Positions 1 to 9,598 of a stretch of 64,000 nucleotides of DNA are shown one piece after another (position 1 is the stretch's first letter; each line of letters begins with the position of its first letter). The notes beneath the pieces were generated by a model. It saw only the letters and a list, made by a program, of their open reading frames with translations. It was not told the DNA's origin and did not search any database. The position numbers were made by a program, and so were the translations under genes. Source of the DNA: Anaerolinea sp. (GTDB lineage: Bacteria; Chloroflexota; Anaerolineae; Anaerolineales; Anaerolineaceae); NCBI GenBank assembly GCA_029975055.1, contig JARKPU010000050.1, positions 1-64,000 of the forward strand, given 5' to 3'.

Positions 1-594
1 CTGCTGCGCTGCATCAACCGCCTGGAGGAATTCGACCAGGGCAAAATCATCGTGGACGGCATCCCGCTCGACACGGCCGAGAATATCAACGCCGTGCGCA
101 CCGAGGTCGGGATGGTCTTCCAGCAGTTCAACCTTTTCCCGCACCTGTGCGTGCTCGATAACATCACCCTGGCGCAGCGCATCGTGCGCAAGCGCGACCC
201 CGAAGAAGCCAACAAGGTGGCCCTCGAGTTGCTGGAGAAGGTCGGCATCCCCGAAAAGGCAAAGGCTTACCCGCCGCAGCTTTCCGGCGGGCAGCAGCAG
301 CGCGTGGCCATCGCCCGCGCTCTGGCGATGAACCCCAAGATCATGCTCTTCGATGAGCCGACCAGCGCGCTGGACCCGGAAATGATCCAGGAAGTGCTGG
401 ATGTGATGCTCGACCTGGCGAAGTCGGGCATGACGATGGTGGTCGTCTCGCATGAGATGGGCTTCTCGCGCAACGCCGCCGACCGGGTGATCTTCATGGA
501 CGGCGGGGTGATTATCGAAGAAGGCCCCCCGGGGGTGATCTTCTCCACGCCGACTCAGGAACGCACCAAGTTGTTCCTGAGCAAAGTTATGTAA
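1..594 (+). CDS. Polar amino acid ABC transporter ATP-binding protein (GlnQ-like), 5'-truncated by window edge
   Basis: This is the ATPase of an amino-acid uptake ABC transporter; it would hydrolyse ATP at the inner face of the membrane. The frame is open from base 1, so the N-terminus and Walker A lie outside the window; 197 residues remain of a family that is usually about 240-250. Visible motifs are the Q-loop ([11 protein letters not shown]), the ABC signature [16 protein letters not shown], Walker B ([13 protein letters not shown]) and the H-loop (VVVSHEM). The tail after the H-loop is the GlnQ/HisP type (GGVIIEEG, then a short helix). Family assignment is firm; the substrate cannot be read from the ATPase. 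The next gene starts 4 bp downstream. Confidence 0.93.
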   Translation: MLRCINRLEEFDQGKIIVDGIPLDTAENINAVRTEVGMVFQQFNLFPHLCVLDNITLAQRIVRKRDPEEANKVALELLEKVGIPEKAKAYPPQLSGGQQQRVAIARALAMNPKIMLFDEPTSALDPEMIQEVLDVMLDLAKSGMTMVVVSHEMGFSRNAADRVIFMDGGVIIEEGPPGVIFSTPTQERTKLFLSKVM

Positions 595-598
595 CCCT

Positions 599-1618
599 GT
601 GCCGGTGAATCCCTTCCCGTTGGGCAAACTGCCGCCGGATTTCCTGGCGAACCTGCTGGCGCGCGCGCCGTTGACCGACCCGCGCGTGCTGGTCGGCCCC
701 GGAACCGGCCTGGATTGCGCCGTGATCGACCTGGGCGAGCGTTATTTGGTGTTCAAATCGGACCCGATCACCTTCGCCACCGATGAGATCGGCTGGTATG
801 CGGTGCAGGTCAATGCCAATGACATCGCCACCACCGGCGGCGAACCGCGCTGGATGCTGGCGACGCTCCTGCTGCCGGAAGGTAAAGCCGATGCCGCGCT
901 GGTGGAGGGAATCTTCGAGCAGCTTTCAAGGGCCTGCGGCGAGCTGGGCATCAGCCTGGTGGGCGGGCACACCGAGGTGACGCATGGGCTCGACCGACCG
1001 GTGATCAGCGCGGCGCTGGTGGGCGAGGTGGAGCGCGGAAAGCTGGTGCGCCCCGGCGGGGCCAGGCCGGGCGACCGGCTGCTGCTGACCAAAGGCGTGC
1101 CGGTGGAAGCAGTGGCGCTGCTGGCGCGCGAGTTTACCGCCCGCCTGAGCGCAGTGCTCAGCTCCGCCGAGCTGGCCGAGGCGCGCAGTTATCTCTTCGA
1201 CCCCGGCATCAGCGTGGTGCGCGATGCGCGCGTGGCGGTGCAGGCCGGGCGGGTAACCGCCATGCACGACCCCACCGAAGGCGGGCTGGCTTCAGCGCTG
1301 TGGGAGCTGGCCGAGGCCGGCCGCGCCGGGCTGGCGGTGAACCCAGCCGCGGTGCCGGTGCCGGACCTGGCCCGGCGCATTTGCAATGAGTTGAAAATCG
1401 ACCCGCTGGCTTCCATCGCCTCGGGGGCGCTTTTGCTGGCGGTGGAGGCGGAGGATTCGACGCGCATCTGCCGGGCGTTGATTGGCGAGGGCATCCCCTG
1501 CGCGGAGATCGGCTGGGTGCAGGGCGGGCCGCCCGAAGTGCGCAGCCTGCCCGGCGGGGGGCTGCTGCCCCGCCCGGCGAGGGATGAGATCGCCCGGCTT
1601 TTCGAGGGGCAAATGTGA
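599..1618 (+). CDS. AIR synthase-related protein (PurM/HypE/ThiL-like fold)
   Basis: A 339-aa protein of the PurM-like ATP-binding superfamily. The N-terminal half has the usual acidic metal/ATP region (GPGTGLDCAVIDLG at about 34-47, then SDPITFATDEIGWYAVQVNAND at about 54-75, which is the typical VNANDIA stretch), and a GGHTE loop near residue 121. The C-terminal half carries the HDPTEGGLA motif near 222. HypE ends with a conserved Cys tail that accepts carbamoyl; this protein ends in EGQM, so it is not a canonical HypE, and no other hyp genes are visible. The GTG start lies 4 bp after the ABC ATPase stop, suggesting cotranscription. The reaction is unknown. Confidence 0.85.
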   Translation: MPVNPFPLGKLPPDFLANLLARAPLTDPRVLVGPGTGLDCAVIDLGERYLVFKSDPITFATDEIGWYAVQVNANDIATTGGEPRWMLATLLLPEGKADAALVEGIFEQLSRACGELGISLVGGHTEVTHGLDRPVISAALVGEVERGKLVRPGGARPGDRLLLTKGVPVEAVALLAREFTARLSAVLSSAELAEARSYLFDPGISVVRDARVAVQAGRVTAMHDPTEGGLASALWELAEAGRAGLAVNPAAVPVPDLARRICNELKIDPLASIASGALLLAVEAEDSTRICRALIGEGIPCAEIGWVQGGPPEVRSLPGGGLLPRPARDEIARLFEGQM

Positions 1619-1653
1619 ATGCCGGGGCGAGTTGCACGGCGGGAATAAATTAA

Positions 1654-1688
1654 GCTACGTTGAACCGCCCCTGGCGGTTCAACGTAGC
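1654..1688. repeat. Perfect 16-bp inverted repeat with 3-nt loop
   Basis: Left arm 1654-1669 (GCTACGTTGAACCGCC) pairs perfectly with right arm 1673-1688. It lies 36 bp after the preceding stop codon. It can serve as a terminator stem for the upstream pair of genes, but no T-tract follows, so it may instead be a REP-type palindrome. Confidence 0.75.
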
Positions 1689-1721
1689 ATGGTTCAAGTC
1701 TCAGACAGATCGTGTATCTTC

Positions 1722-1759
1722 TTCAATAAATGATGGGGCTTGCCCCATCATTTATTGAA
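1722..1759. repeat. Perfect 17-bp inverted repeat (palindromic element, copy A)
   Basis: Arms 1722-1738 and 1743-1759 are perfectly complementary around a CTTG loop, with core GGGGCTTGCCCC. The element ends 28 bp before the end of the convergent minus-strand gene. A related sequence occurs at about 30554-30614. Hairpin could act as a bidirectional terminator between the convergent genes. Confidence 0.75.
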
Positions 1760-1787
1760 AACCGAAGCGCAGTCTGATCGGGCGGGG

Positions 1788-2186
1788 TTAATCCCAGTTC
1801 TTGCGGGGGCGGCCCTTCAGTTCGCTGGCGAAGAGCAGGCTGAGCACGAAGCTGACGATGGAGACGATCAACCCGCCAAGGAAAGCAGGCACGAAGCCAT
1901 CCACGGTGAAGCCGACGCCAAAATACGTACCGACCAGGCCGGCCAGGTAGAACATCAAGGTGTTGATCAGCAGCGAGCCGAGGCCGAGGGTCAGGATGAT
2001 GATGGGGCAGGAAAGGATCGTCAACACCGGGCGAATCAGGGCGTTGATCAGGCCAAAGATCAATGCCAGCCAGATGATTTCCCACCAGTTCGTGAACTGC
2101 GGTGTGATGCCCCTGCCGGTGAGCAGGTAAATCGCCGCGTAGAGCGCGACCGCGTTGATCCCCAGGCGAATAATCAGTTTGGTCAT
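1788..2186 (-). CDS. Phage holin superfamily IV / YvlD-like small membrane protein
   Basis: 132 aa and almost entirely hydrophobic, with four predicted transmembrane segments at about residues 5-24, 36-55, 60-85 and 100-122. The NALIRPVLTILSCPIIILTLG region is typical of the mycobacterial four-TMS phage holin family (YvlD-like), which is common in chromosomes with no phage nearby. A Shine-Dalgarno sequence (AGGAGA) precedes the ATG. The highly basic C-terminus (KGRPRKNWD) should be cytoplasmic. Family function is unproven; no lysin or phage gene is beside it. Confidence 0.85.
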   Translation of the reverse strand: MTKLIIRLGINAVALYAAIYLLTGRGITPQFTNWWEIIWLALIFGLINALIRPVLTILSCPIIILTLGLGSLLINTLMFYLAGLVGTYFGVGFTVDGFVPAFLGGLIVSIVSFVLSLLFASELKGRPRKNWD

Positions 2187-2319
2187 CTTGTTCTCCTAGA
2201 GTGAATTCGAGAATCCGGGCGGGATGAGCTTATCCTCATCCTACCTATATACGGTTTGGCGCTGGATTGGTTGCATCCATACCCTGTGCAGAGTGCAGGA
2301 ACGATCTCCGCTTAGCACG

Positions 2320-3303
2320 CTAATTGCAGCGGTACTCCATCCAGATCAGCGTGTTCTGCAGGCTGAAACCGCAGTCGAGGAAGGCGCTCATGGCGCGCCC
2401 ATACGGGTAATTGACGCTCACCGGGCGGCGGCGCGGCAGCAGCGCGCGTTGAGCATGCGGAAGCAGGGCAGGCAGGGCCTCGTTCTCATCTTCGGGCGAT
2501 GTGGCCGCCCACAGCATGTCGGAATAGCCGCGCACCGGCTCCCAGGAGATCACCCCGAGCAGCTGGGCCGGGCCGCTGCCGTTGCCCCCCTTGCGCGCGC
2601 TCCAGTGCATTTGCTGGTCGCCGTTGAGCCACTGCCAGAGCTGGTTGAGCCAATGCGGGCTGAAGCGCGCCGCGTTGAAGCTCATATTCCAGGTGGTTTC
2701 GAGAGGGTAAAGCTCGTTCAACCACTTGAGCTGCAGAGGCCAGTCTTCGGCGCGGCGCGGAGTGACCTGCACGCCTGGCAGAGGATCGCACTGCGCGGAA
2801 GGCGGGGCCATCCAGGTGGAGCGGCGCGAGCGCTCGATGAACCCGATGGATTGATAGAGGTGGTAAGCTGCGGCGTTATCATCGCGCACCTGAAGCCAGG
2901 CGGTTTGCACGCGGTGCTGGCGGATGTGCTCGAGGGCGCGCAGGGTGAGTTCGCGGGCGATGCCGCGCCGGCGGTAATCGGGGTGGACGGCCACGTTGGC
3001 GATCATGTACACCCAGCGCCCGCCCTTGTAGATCGGGATCAGGCTGAGGTTGCCCACCAGGCGGCCGTCCTGCTCCCAGACGTAGCCGAAGAGCGGTGTG
3101 GAGGCGCGCTCGCCGCGCCCTGGCAGCCAGCGCACCAGGGCCGGGTCGGCGGCGGCTTTGCGAATGTGGCGCAGGTAATCGCGCCCGTCCTGGTCCAGCG
3201 TGGCGCTGAAGCAGGTTTCGATCAGGTCGGCCACCGGCAGCAGGTCGCGGCGGACATCGAGGAGGCGGACGTGACTGGTTTTGACGGGCAGCGGGGTGGG
3301 CAC
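2320..3303 (-). CDS. GNAT family N-acetyltransferase
   Basis: 327 aa. The N-terminal half is a GNAT acyl-CoA-dependent acyltransferase: strand IANVAVHPDYRRRGIARELT contains the acetyl-CoA binding R-x-x-G-I/x-A motif, followed by AWLQVRDDNAAAYHLYQSIGF, the usual motif B/C region. The C-terminal 150 residues are less clearly recognisable and may be a second degenerate GNAT domain. Substrate unknown. The start is GTG at 3303, with no Shine-Dalgarno; a TAAAAT hexamer lies 6 nt before it, which suggests a leaderless mRNA. Confidence 0.85.
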   Translation of the reverse strand: MPTPLPVKTSHVRLLDVRRDLLPVADLIETCFSATLDQDGRDYLRHIRKAAADPALVRWLPGRGERASTPLFGYVWEQDGRLVGNLSLIPIYKGGRWVYMIANVAVHPDYRRRGIARELTLRALEHIRQHRVQTAWLQVRDDNAAAYHLYQSIGFIERSRRSTWMAPPSAQCDPLPGVQVTPRRAEDWPLQLKWLNELYPLETTWNMSFNAARFSPHWLNQLWQWLNGDQQMHWSARKGGNGSGPAQLLGVISWEPVRGYSDMLWAATSPEDENEALPALLPHAQRALLPRRRPVSVNYPYGRAMSAFLDCGFSLQNTLIWMEYRCN

Positions 3304-3309
3304 GGCTTT

Positions 3310-3315
3310 ATTTTA
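3310..3315 (-). promoter_or_regulatory. -10 hexamer for leaderless GNAT mRNA
   Basis: TAAAAT on the minus strand, followed by 6 nt and then the GTG start. Spacing implies transcription beginning at or beside the start codon. Confidence 0.5.
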
Positions 3316-3373
3316 CAATGGAAAGGAGCGCGGGGTGGGCAGGTGAGGTCTCCAGTTTATCTGATCGTTTTAA

Positions 3374-3458
3374 CCGCCTGGAGTTTCTCCGCACAGGCGG
3401 GAATTAACAGTATTCTTATACATCGCTTGGACAATGTTAACGAAGGTGATGCTATAAT
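3374..3458 (+). promoter_or_regulatory. clpC promoter region with upstream inverted repeat
   Basis: A perfect TATAAT lies at 3453-3458, with TTGGACA about 19-20 bp upstream, 43 bp before the clpC start. Further upstream, CCGCCTG (3374-3380) and CAGGCGG (3394-3400) form an inverted repeat with 13-bp spacing. It does not match the CIRCE (HrcA) or CtsR consensus that I know, so any role as a stress operator is a guess. Confidence 0.5.
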
Positions 3459-3500
3459 TCCCCAACAGCAGGAATAGAAGCCTGTCAAAGGACGGACCTT

Positions 3501-5933
<2,433 letters not shown>

Positions 5934-5952
5934 AATCGGTTCGATGGATGGG

Positions 5953-5985
5953 CAAGGCCGGCAGCCACGCCGGCCTTGTTCTTTT
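5953..5985 (+). terminator. clpC intrinsic terminator
   Basis: CAAGGCCGGC (5953-5962) pairs with GCCGGCCTTG (5969-5978) around a 6-nt loop, followed by TTCTTTT. It starts 20 bp after the clpC stop. Confidence 0.85.
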
Positions 5986-6014
5986 AACCTGGCATCTCTC
6001 TTGCACGAATCAGG

Positions 6015-6020
6015 TATACT
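6015..6020 (+). promoter_or_regulatory. -10 hexamer 6 nt before an ATG (leaderless start)
   Basis: TATACT, then AAACAT, then the ATG at 6027. There is no Shine-Dalgarno sequence, which fits a leaderless transcript. Confidence 0.55.
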
Positions 6021-6026
6021 AAACAT

Positions 6027-7655
6027 ATGCCCCTCGAGCAGTTTCAGATTGTGGAATTTCTCAGCCGCCTGCATTTCTTCGCCGGGATCGACCCAGAGCG
6101 GATGAAATTCGTGGCGCAGCGCTTTACCGAGCACCGCTTCAGCGCTGAAACGACCGTTTACGCCCAGGGCGACGACTCGAATCTGCTCTATTTTATCTAC
6201 GAGGGGCGCGTGGAGCTGACGCGCGTGGCGCGCGCTTCGACCGAGAAGCAAACCCTCGGCGACCTGGACGCGGGCGATTACTTTGGCCTCGAAATCCTCG
6301 AAGCCAACGAGCCGCGCCAGGCAACGGCCATCGCTCAGACCAATGTGATCCTCCTTTCGGTGGACGTGAAGGGCCTCAACGAGATTGCCGATCACGTCCC
6401 CGAGATGGTGGCGCGCTTCGAAATGGCCATCCGTTCGTTCCACCTGGCGCTCCGCACCCGGCTGGAGTGGGTGAACCCGGCGGAATTTGTGCATTACATC
6501 ACGCGCAAGCACCCCATCATCCTGTGGGGCAGGCTGGTACCGCTGGTGCTCTTCATGCTGGTGGCATTCAGCGCGTTGACTGCGCTCTACCTGGCCATGC
6601 CGCTGGCCATCGTGCTGGTCATCCTGGTCGGGACCGTGGTGGCGAGCCTGGGCCTGGGGGTGTGGATCTACATTGACTGGTCGAACGATTATTACATCGT
6701 CACCAGCCGGAGGGTGGTCTTCCAGGAGCGGGTTGTCCTGCTGTATGACAGCCGTCAGGAATCGCCCATGGAGCAGGTGCAGTCCACCGAAACGGAACGC
6801 TCATACCTGGGCCGGCTGATCGGCTACGGTGATGTGCGCATCCGCACCTACACGGGGTTGATTCTCTTCGAGGCGGTCAAATACCCGAAGGAAATCGAGG
6901 CGATCATCTTCGAGCAATTGAAGCGCGCCCAATCGAGCCTGCGCCAGGCCGAAATGCGCGATATGGAAGAGATCATTGCGCGGCGGATCGGCCTGCTGCC
7001 GCCCAAACCCGCACCGGCACCGCCCGCCCGGCCCGAAAGCCCTTCGCCCATCCAGCGTTTACTTTCTGACCTGTTCCACCTGCGGTATGAATATGGCGAT
7101 ACCATTCAATACCGCACGCATTGGTTTGTGCTGGTGCGGCGCATCTGGTTCGTCACGCTCCTGCTGCTGGCCACGATCGTTGGCGGGCTGGTGCTGCTTT
7201 CGCAATCTGCGTTGGGGCGGCTGGGCGAGGGCTTTCCGGTGGTGGGGGCGTTCTTGGGGCTGTGCCTGCTGGGGTTGATATTCTTCCTGCGCTGGCTGTA
7301 TGTCTTCTTCGACTGGCACAACGACCTGTATCTGATCACGTCCGACCAGATCGTTGATATTTACCGCAAACCGCTGGGGAAGGAAGAGAAAAACCAGGCG
7401 CCGATCCGCAATATCCTCAGCGTGGAATACAAGCGCATTGGCATCATCGGGCTGCTGCTCAATTACGGCACCGTGTACATCCGCGTTGGCGACCAGCAGT
7501 TCACCTTTGACGAAGTCTTCAACCCGTCGGAGGTGCAGCGCGAGCTGTTCCACCGCATGGCCGAACGCACCCTGCGCGAACGCCGGCAGCAGGCCGAAAA
7601 TGAGCGCCAGCGCATGGCAGACTGGCTTTCGGCCTACCACCGCCTGACCAAATAA
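6027..7655 (+). CDS. Cyclic-nucleotide-binding domain protein fused to two membrane-anchored PH domains
   Basis: 542 aa. Residues about 5-125 form a cyclic-nucleotide-binding (Crp-type beta-roll) domain. Then come two modules, each a helical hairpin in the membrane (TMs about 168-190 and 192-216; 368-392 and 404-426) followed by a bacterial PH (bPH2/YdbS-like) domain at about 218-300 and 428-510. A Pro-rich linker (about 323-342) separates the modules. The repeated pattern WSNDYYIVTSRRVV and WHNDLYLITSDQIV marks the start of each PH domain. There is no DNA-binding domain, so it is a membrane sensor or scaffold, not a Crp regulator. Partner unknown. ATG at 6027 is fixed by the -10 element just upstream. 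Confidence 0.85.
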   Translation: MPLEQFQIVEFLSRLHFFAGIDPERMKFVAQRFTEHRFSAETTVYAQGDDSNLLYFIYEGRVELTRVARASTEKQTLGDLDAGDYFGLEILEANEPRQATAIAQTNVILLSVDVKGLNEIADHVPEMVARFEMAIRSFHLALRTRLEWVNPAEFVHYITRKHPIILWGRLVPLVLFMLVAFSALTALYLAMPLAIVLVILVGTVVASLGLGVWIYIDWSNDYYIVTSRRVVFQERVVLLYDSRQESPMEQVQSTETERSYLGRLIGYGDVRIRTYTGLILFEAVKYPKEIEAIIFEQLKRAQSSLRQAEMRDMEEIIARRIGLLPPKPAPAPPARPESPSPIQRLLSDLFHLRYEYGDTIQYRTHWFVLVRRIWFVTLLLLATIVGGLVLLSQSALGRLGEGFPVVGAFLGLCLLGLIFFLRWLYVFFDWHNDLYLITSDQIVDIYRKPLGKEEKNQAPIRNILSVEYKRIGIIGLLLNYGTVYIRVGDQQFTFDEVFNPSEVQRELFHRMAERTLRERRQQAENERQRMADWLSAYHRLTK

Positions 7656-7810
7656 AAAGCCTCCCACGCGCGGGAACCTGACCCGATCAACCCCGAATGC
7701 CGGGCATTTTAAGGTAAAATTAGGGGCGAGATTTGGCCCGAGCCAACCACCGCTGCAGCCGCGCCAGGCCGGCGCGCCGGGCGGTGTCCTTTATCTATAA
7801 GAAGGTAGAA

Positions 7811-8320
7811 ATGAGCGTACGACCGATTGTTTCGATCCCAGACCCGGTCTTGAGGCGCAAAGCCAGGAAAGTGACCGTGTTTGATAAAGAGCTGCAAACC
7901 CTGATCGACGATATGATCGAGACCATGCGCGCCGCCCCCGGCGTGGGGCTGGCGGCCCCGCAGGTGGGCGTCTCGCAGCGCCTGATCGTCGTCGAATACG
8001 GCGACGAGGAGGATGAAGACGCCCCGAAGAAGCTGTTTGTGGTGGCGAACCCCGAGATCCTCAGCGCTTCGGAGGAGATGGTGGACGGAACCGAAGCCTG
8101 CCTTTCGATCCCGCGCGTGATGGGCGATGTGGAGCGCCACGAGAAGGTGGTGGTGAGGGGGCTCAACCGCTTCGGCAAGCCGGTGCGCTATAAGCTGTCG
8201 GGCTGGATGGCGCGCATCTTCCAGCATGAAATCGATCACCTGGAAGGGGTTCTGTTCACCGACCGGGCTTCGCGCGCCTGGCGGGTTCAAGAAGAAGAGC
8301 AAGTGCCCGATAACGTCTGA
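7811..8320 (+). CDS. def: Peptide deformylase
   Basis: 169 aa. It removes the N-formyl group from nascent proteins using a bound Fe2+. All three family motifs are visible: GVGLAAPQVG, EACLSIP and QHEIDHLEG. The second is usually EGCLS; here Gly is Ala, a change also tolerated in some homologues. The HEIDH supplies two metal ligands and the catalytic Glu; the Cys of motif 2 is the third ligand. The frame is open further upstream, but ATG 7811 has AGAAGG at a good distance and matches the conserved start (VRPIVSIPDPVLRRKA). recF follows 17 bp downstream. Confidence 0.96.
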   Translation: MSVRPIVSIPDPVLRRKARKVTVFDKELQTLIDDMIETMRAAPGVGLAAPQVGVSQRLIVVEYGDEEDEDAPKKLFVVANPEILSASEEMVDGTEACLSIPRVMGDVERHEKVVVRGLNRFGKPVRYKLSGWMARIFQHEIDHLEGVLFTDRASRAWRVQEEEQVPDNV

Positions 8321-8337
8321 GCTTCGGCTGCCAACCC

Positions 8338-9537
8338 ATGTACCTGACGCACCTTTCGCTGACCAACTTTCGAGCGTTCACCCGCCTGGATATGGAAATC
8401 CCCAGGCGGACGCTTTTGCTGGTTGGCGACAACGCGCAGGGGAAAACAAGCGTGCTCGAAGCGGTCTTCTACCTGGCCACGTTCACCTCCTTCCACGCGG
8501 CGCACGACCGCCAGTTGATCAACTTCCTCGCCGCCCGCGACGCGCTGGCGGTGGGGCGCGTGGTGGCCGATTATCAGCGCGGGGCCACGCACCACCACCT
8601 TGAGGTGAGGTTGATTCAGGAGGCGAACGGCGCCGGTACGCGGTTCCGCAAGGAAATTTTGCTGGACGGCGTCAAGCGCACGGCTCACGAGGCCACGGGG
8701 CATTTTTCGGCGGTGATCTTCCTGCCCCAGATGACGCGCATCATCGACGGCAGCCCGGAAGAGCGCCGGCGCTACCTCAACCTGGCGCTCGCGCAGGCGG
8801 CCCCGGGCTATGCCCAGGCGCTCAGCGATTACGCCCGGGCGCTGGAACAACGCAACGCGCTGCTCAAGCAGCTGGCCGAACGCGGCGGTGATGCCTCGCA
8901 GCTTTCCTTTTGGGATGCCGTCCTGGCCGATAAAGGCTCTCTGCTGCTGCATCACCGCATCGCTGCCGTGCAGGAGATCGAACGCCTGGCGGCGCGCATC
9001 CATGCCCGCCTGACCAACGGGCAGGAAGTGCTCCAGATCATCTACCAGCCTTCCTATGACCCGCTCGCGCAGCCCGAAGGCCAGTTTGCCCTGCCGATGC
9101 ACACGCTGATCAACCGGGCAGGCTTCACGCAGGCGCAGATCCGGCAGGGCTTTTTGGAACGGCTGGAGGCCAACCGCAGCGAGGAGATTGCCCGCGGGGT
9201 GACGACCACCGGTCCTCACCGCGATGAACTGCGCTTCCTCAGCAACGGCATCGACCTGGGTGATTTCGGCTCGCGCGGGCAGATCCGCACCACGCTGCTC
9301 TCGCTCAAGCTGGCCGAGGCGCAATGGATGAAAGAGCGCACCCGCCAATGGCCGGTGATGCTGCTGGATGAAATCCTGGCTGAACTGGATGACCACCGCC
9401 GCGCCGACTTGCTGGCTTACCTGGGCGAGAGCGAACAGACCCTGCTCACCACCACCGACCTGCGCCTGTTTTCCGATGAGTTCGTCGGCAAGAGCAAGGT
9501 CTGGCAGATCAGCCAGGGCATGGTGGTGCAGGCCTGA
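8338..9537 (+). CDS. recF: DNA replication and repair protein RecF
   Basis: 399 aa. An SMC-like ABC ATPase that helps load RecA at gapped DNA. Walker A GDNAQGKTS near residue 31, a signature-like region (FGSRGQIRTTLLSLKLAEAQW) in the C-terminal part, Walker B PVMLLDEILAELD and the D-loop follow. The N-terminus YLTHLSLTNFRAF is classic RecF. The gene is placed next to def here, rather than with dnaN and gyrB. No Shine-Dalgarno sequence is evident in the 17-bp gap, so coupled translation from def is likely. Confidence 0.95.
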   Translation: MYLTHLSLTNFRAFTRLDMEIPRRTLLLVGDNAQGKTSVLEAVFYLATFTSFHAAHDRQLINFLAARDALAVGRVVADYQRGATHHHLEVRLIQEANGAGTRFRKEILLDGVKRTAHEATGHFSAVIFLPQMTRIIDGSPEERRRYLNLALAQAAPGYAQALSDYARALEQRNALLKQLAERGGDASQLSFWDAVLADKGSLLLHHRIAAVQEIERLAARIHARLTNGQEVLQIIYQPSYDPLAQPEGQFALPMHTLINRAGFTQAQIRQGFLERLEANRSEEIARGVTTTGPHRDELRFLSNGIDLGDFGSRGQIRTTLLSLKLAEAQWMKERTRQWPVMLLDEILAELDDHRRADLLAYLGESEQTLLTTTDLRLFSDEFVGKSKVWQISQGMVVQA

Positions 9538-9586
9538 GGTTCCCACGCCTTTCAAAATTGTATAATGTGCCTTGGTCGGCCCGTGC

Positions 9587-9592
9587 TAGAAT
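9587..9592 (+). promoter_or_regulatory. -10 hexamer 6 nt before the diguanylate cyclase start
   Basis: TAGAAT, then GGGGGC, then ATG at 9599. An alternative TATAAT lies at 9561-9566 and would give a short 5' leader, so which -10 is used is open. Confidence 0.45.
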
Positions 9593-9598
9593 GGGGGC

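Noticed and set aside
599..1618. Calling this gene hypE
   Set aside because: The conserved C-terminal Cys tail of HypE is absent and no other hydrogenase maturation gene is nearby.
3374..3400. CIRCE or CtsR operator upstream of clpC
   Set aside because: The inverted repeat there does not match the consensus of either regulator that I know.
2224..3477. 417-aa plus-strand frame across the GNAT gene
   Set aside because: Antisense to a recognisable GNAT and without a motif or ribosome site.
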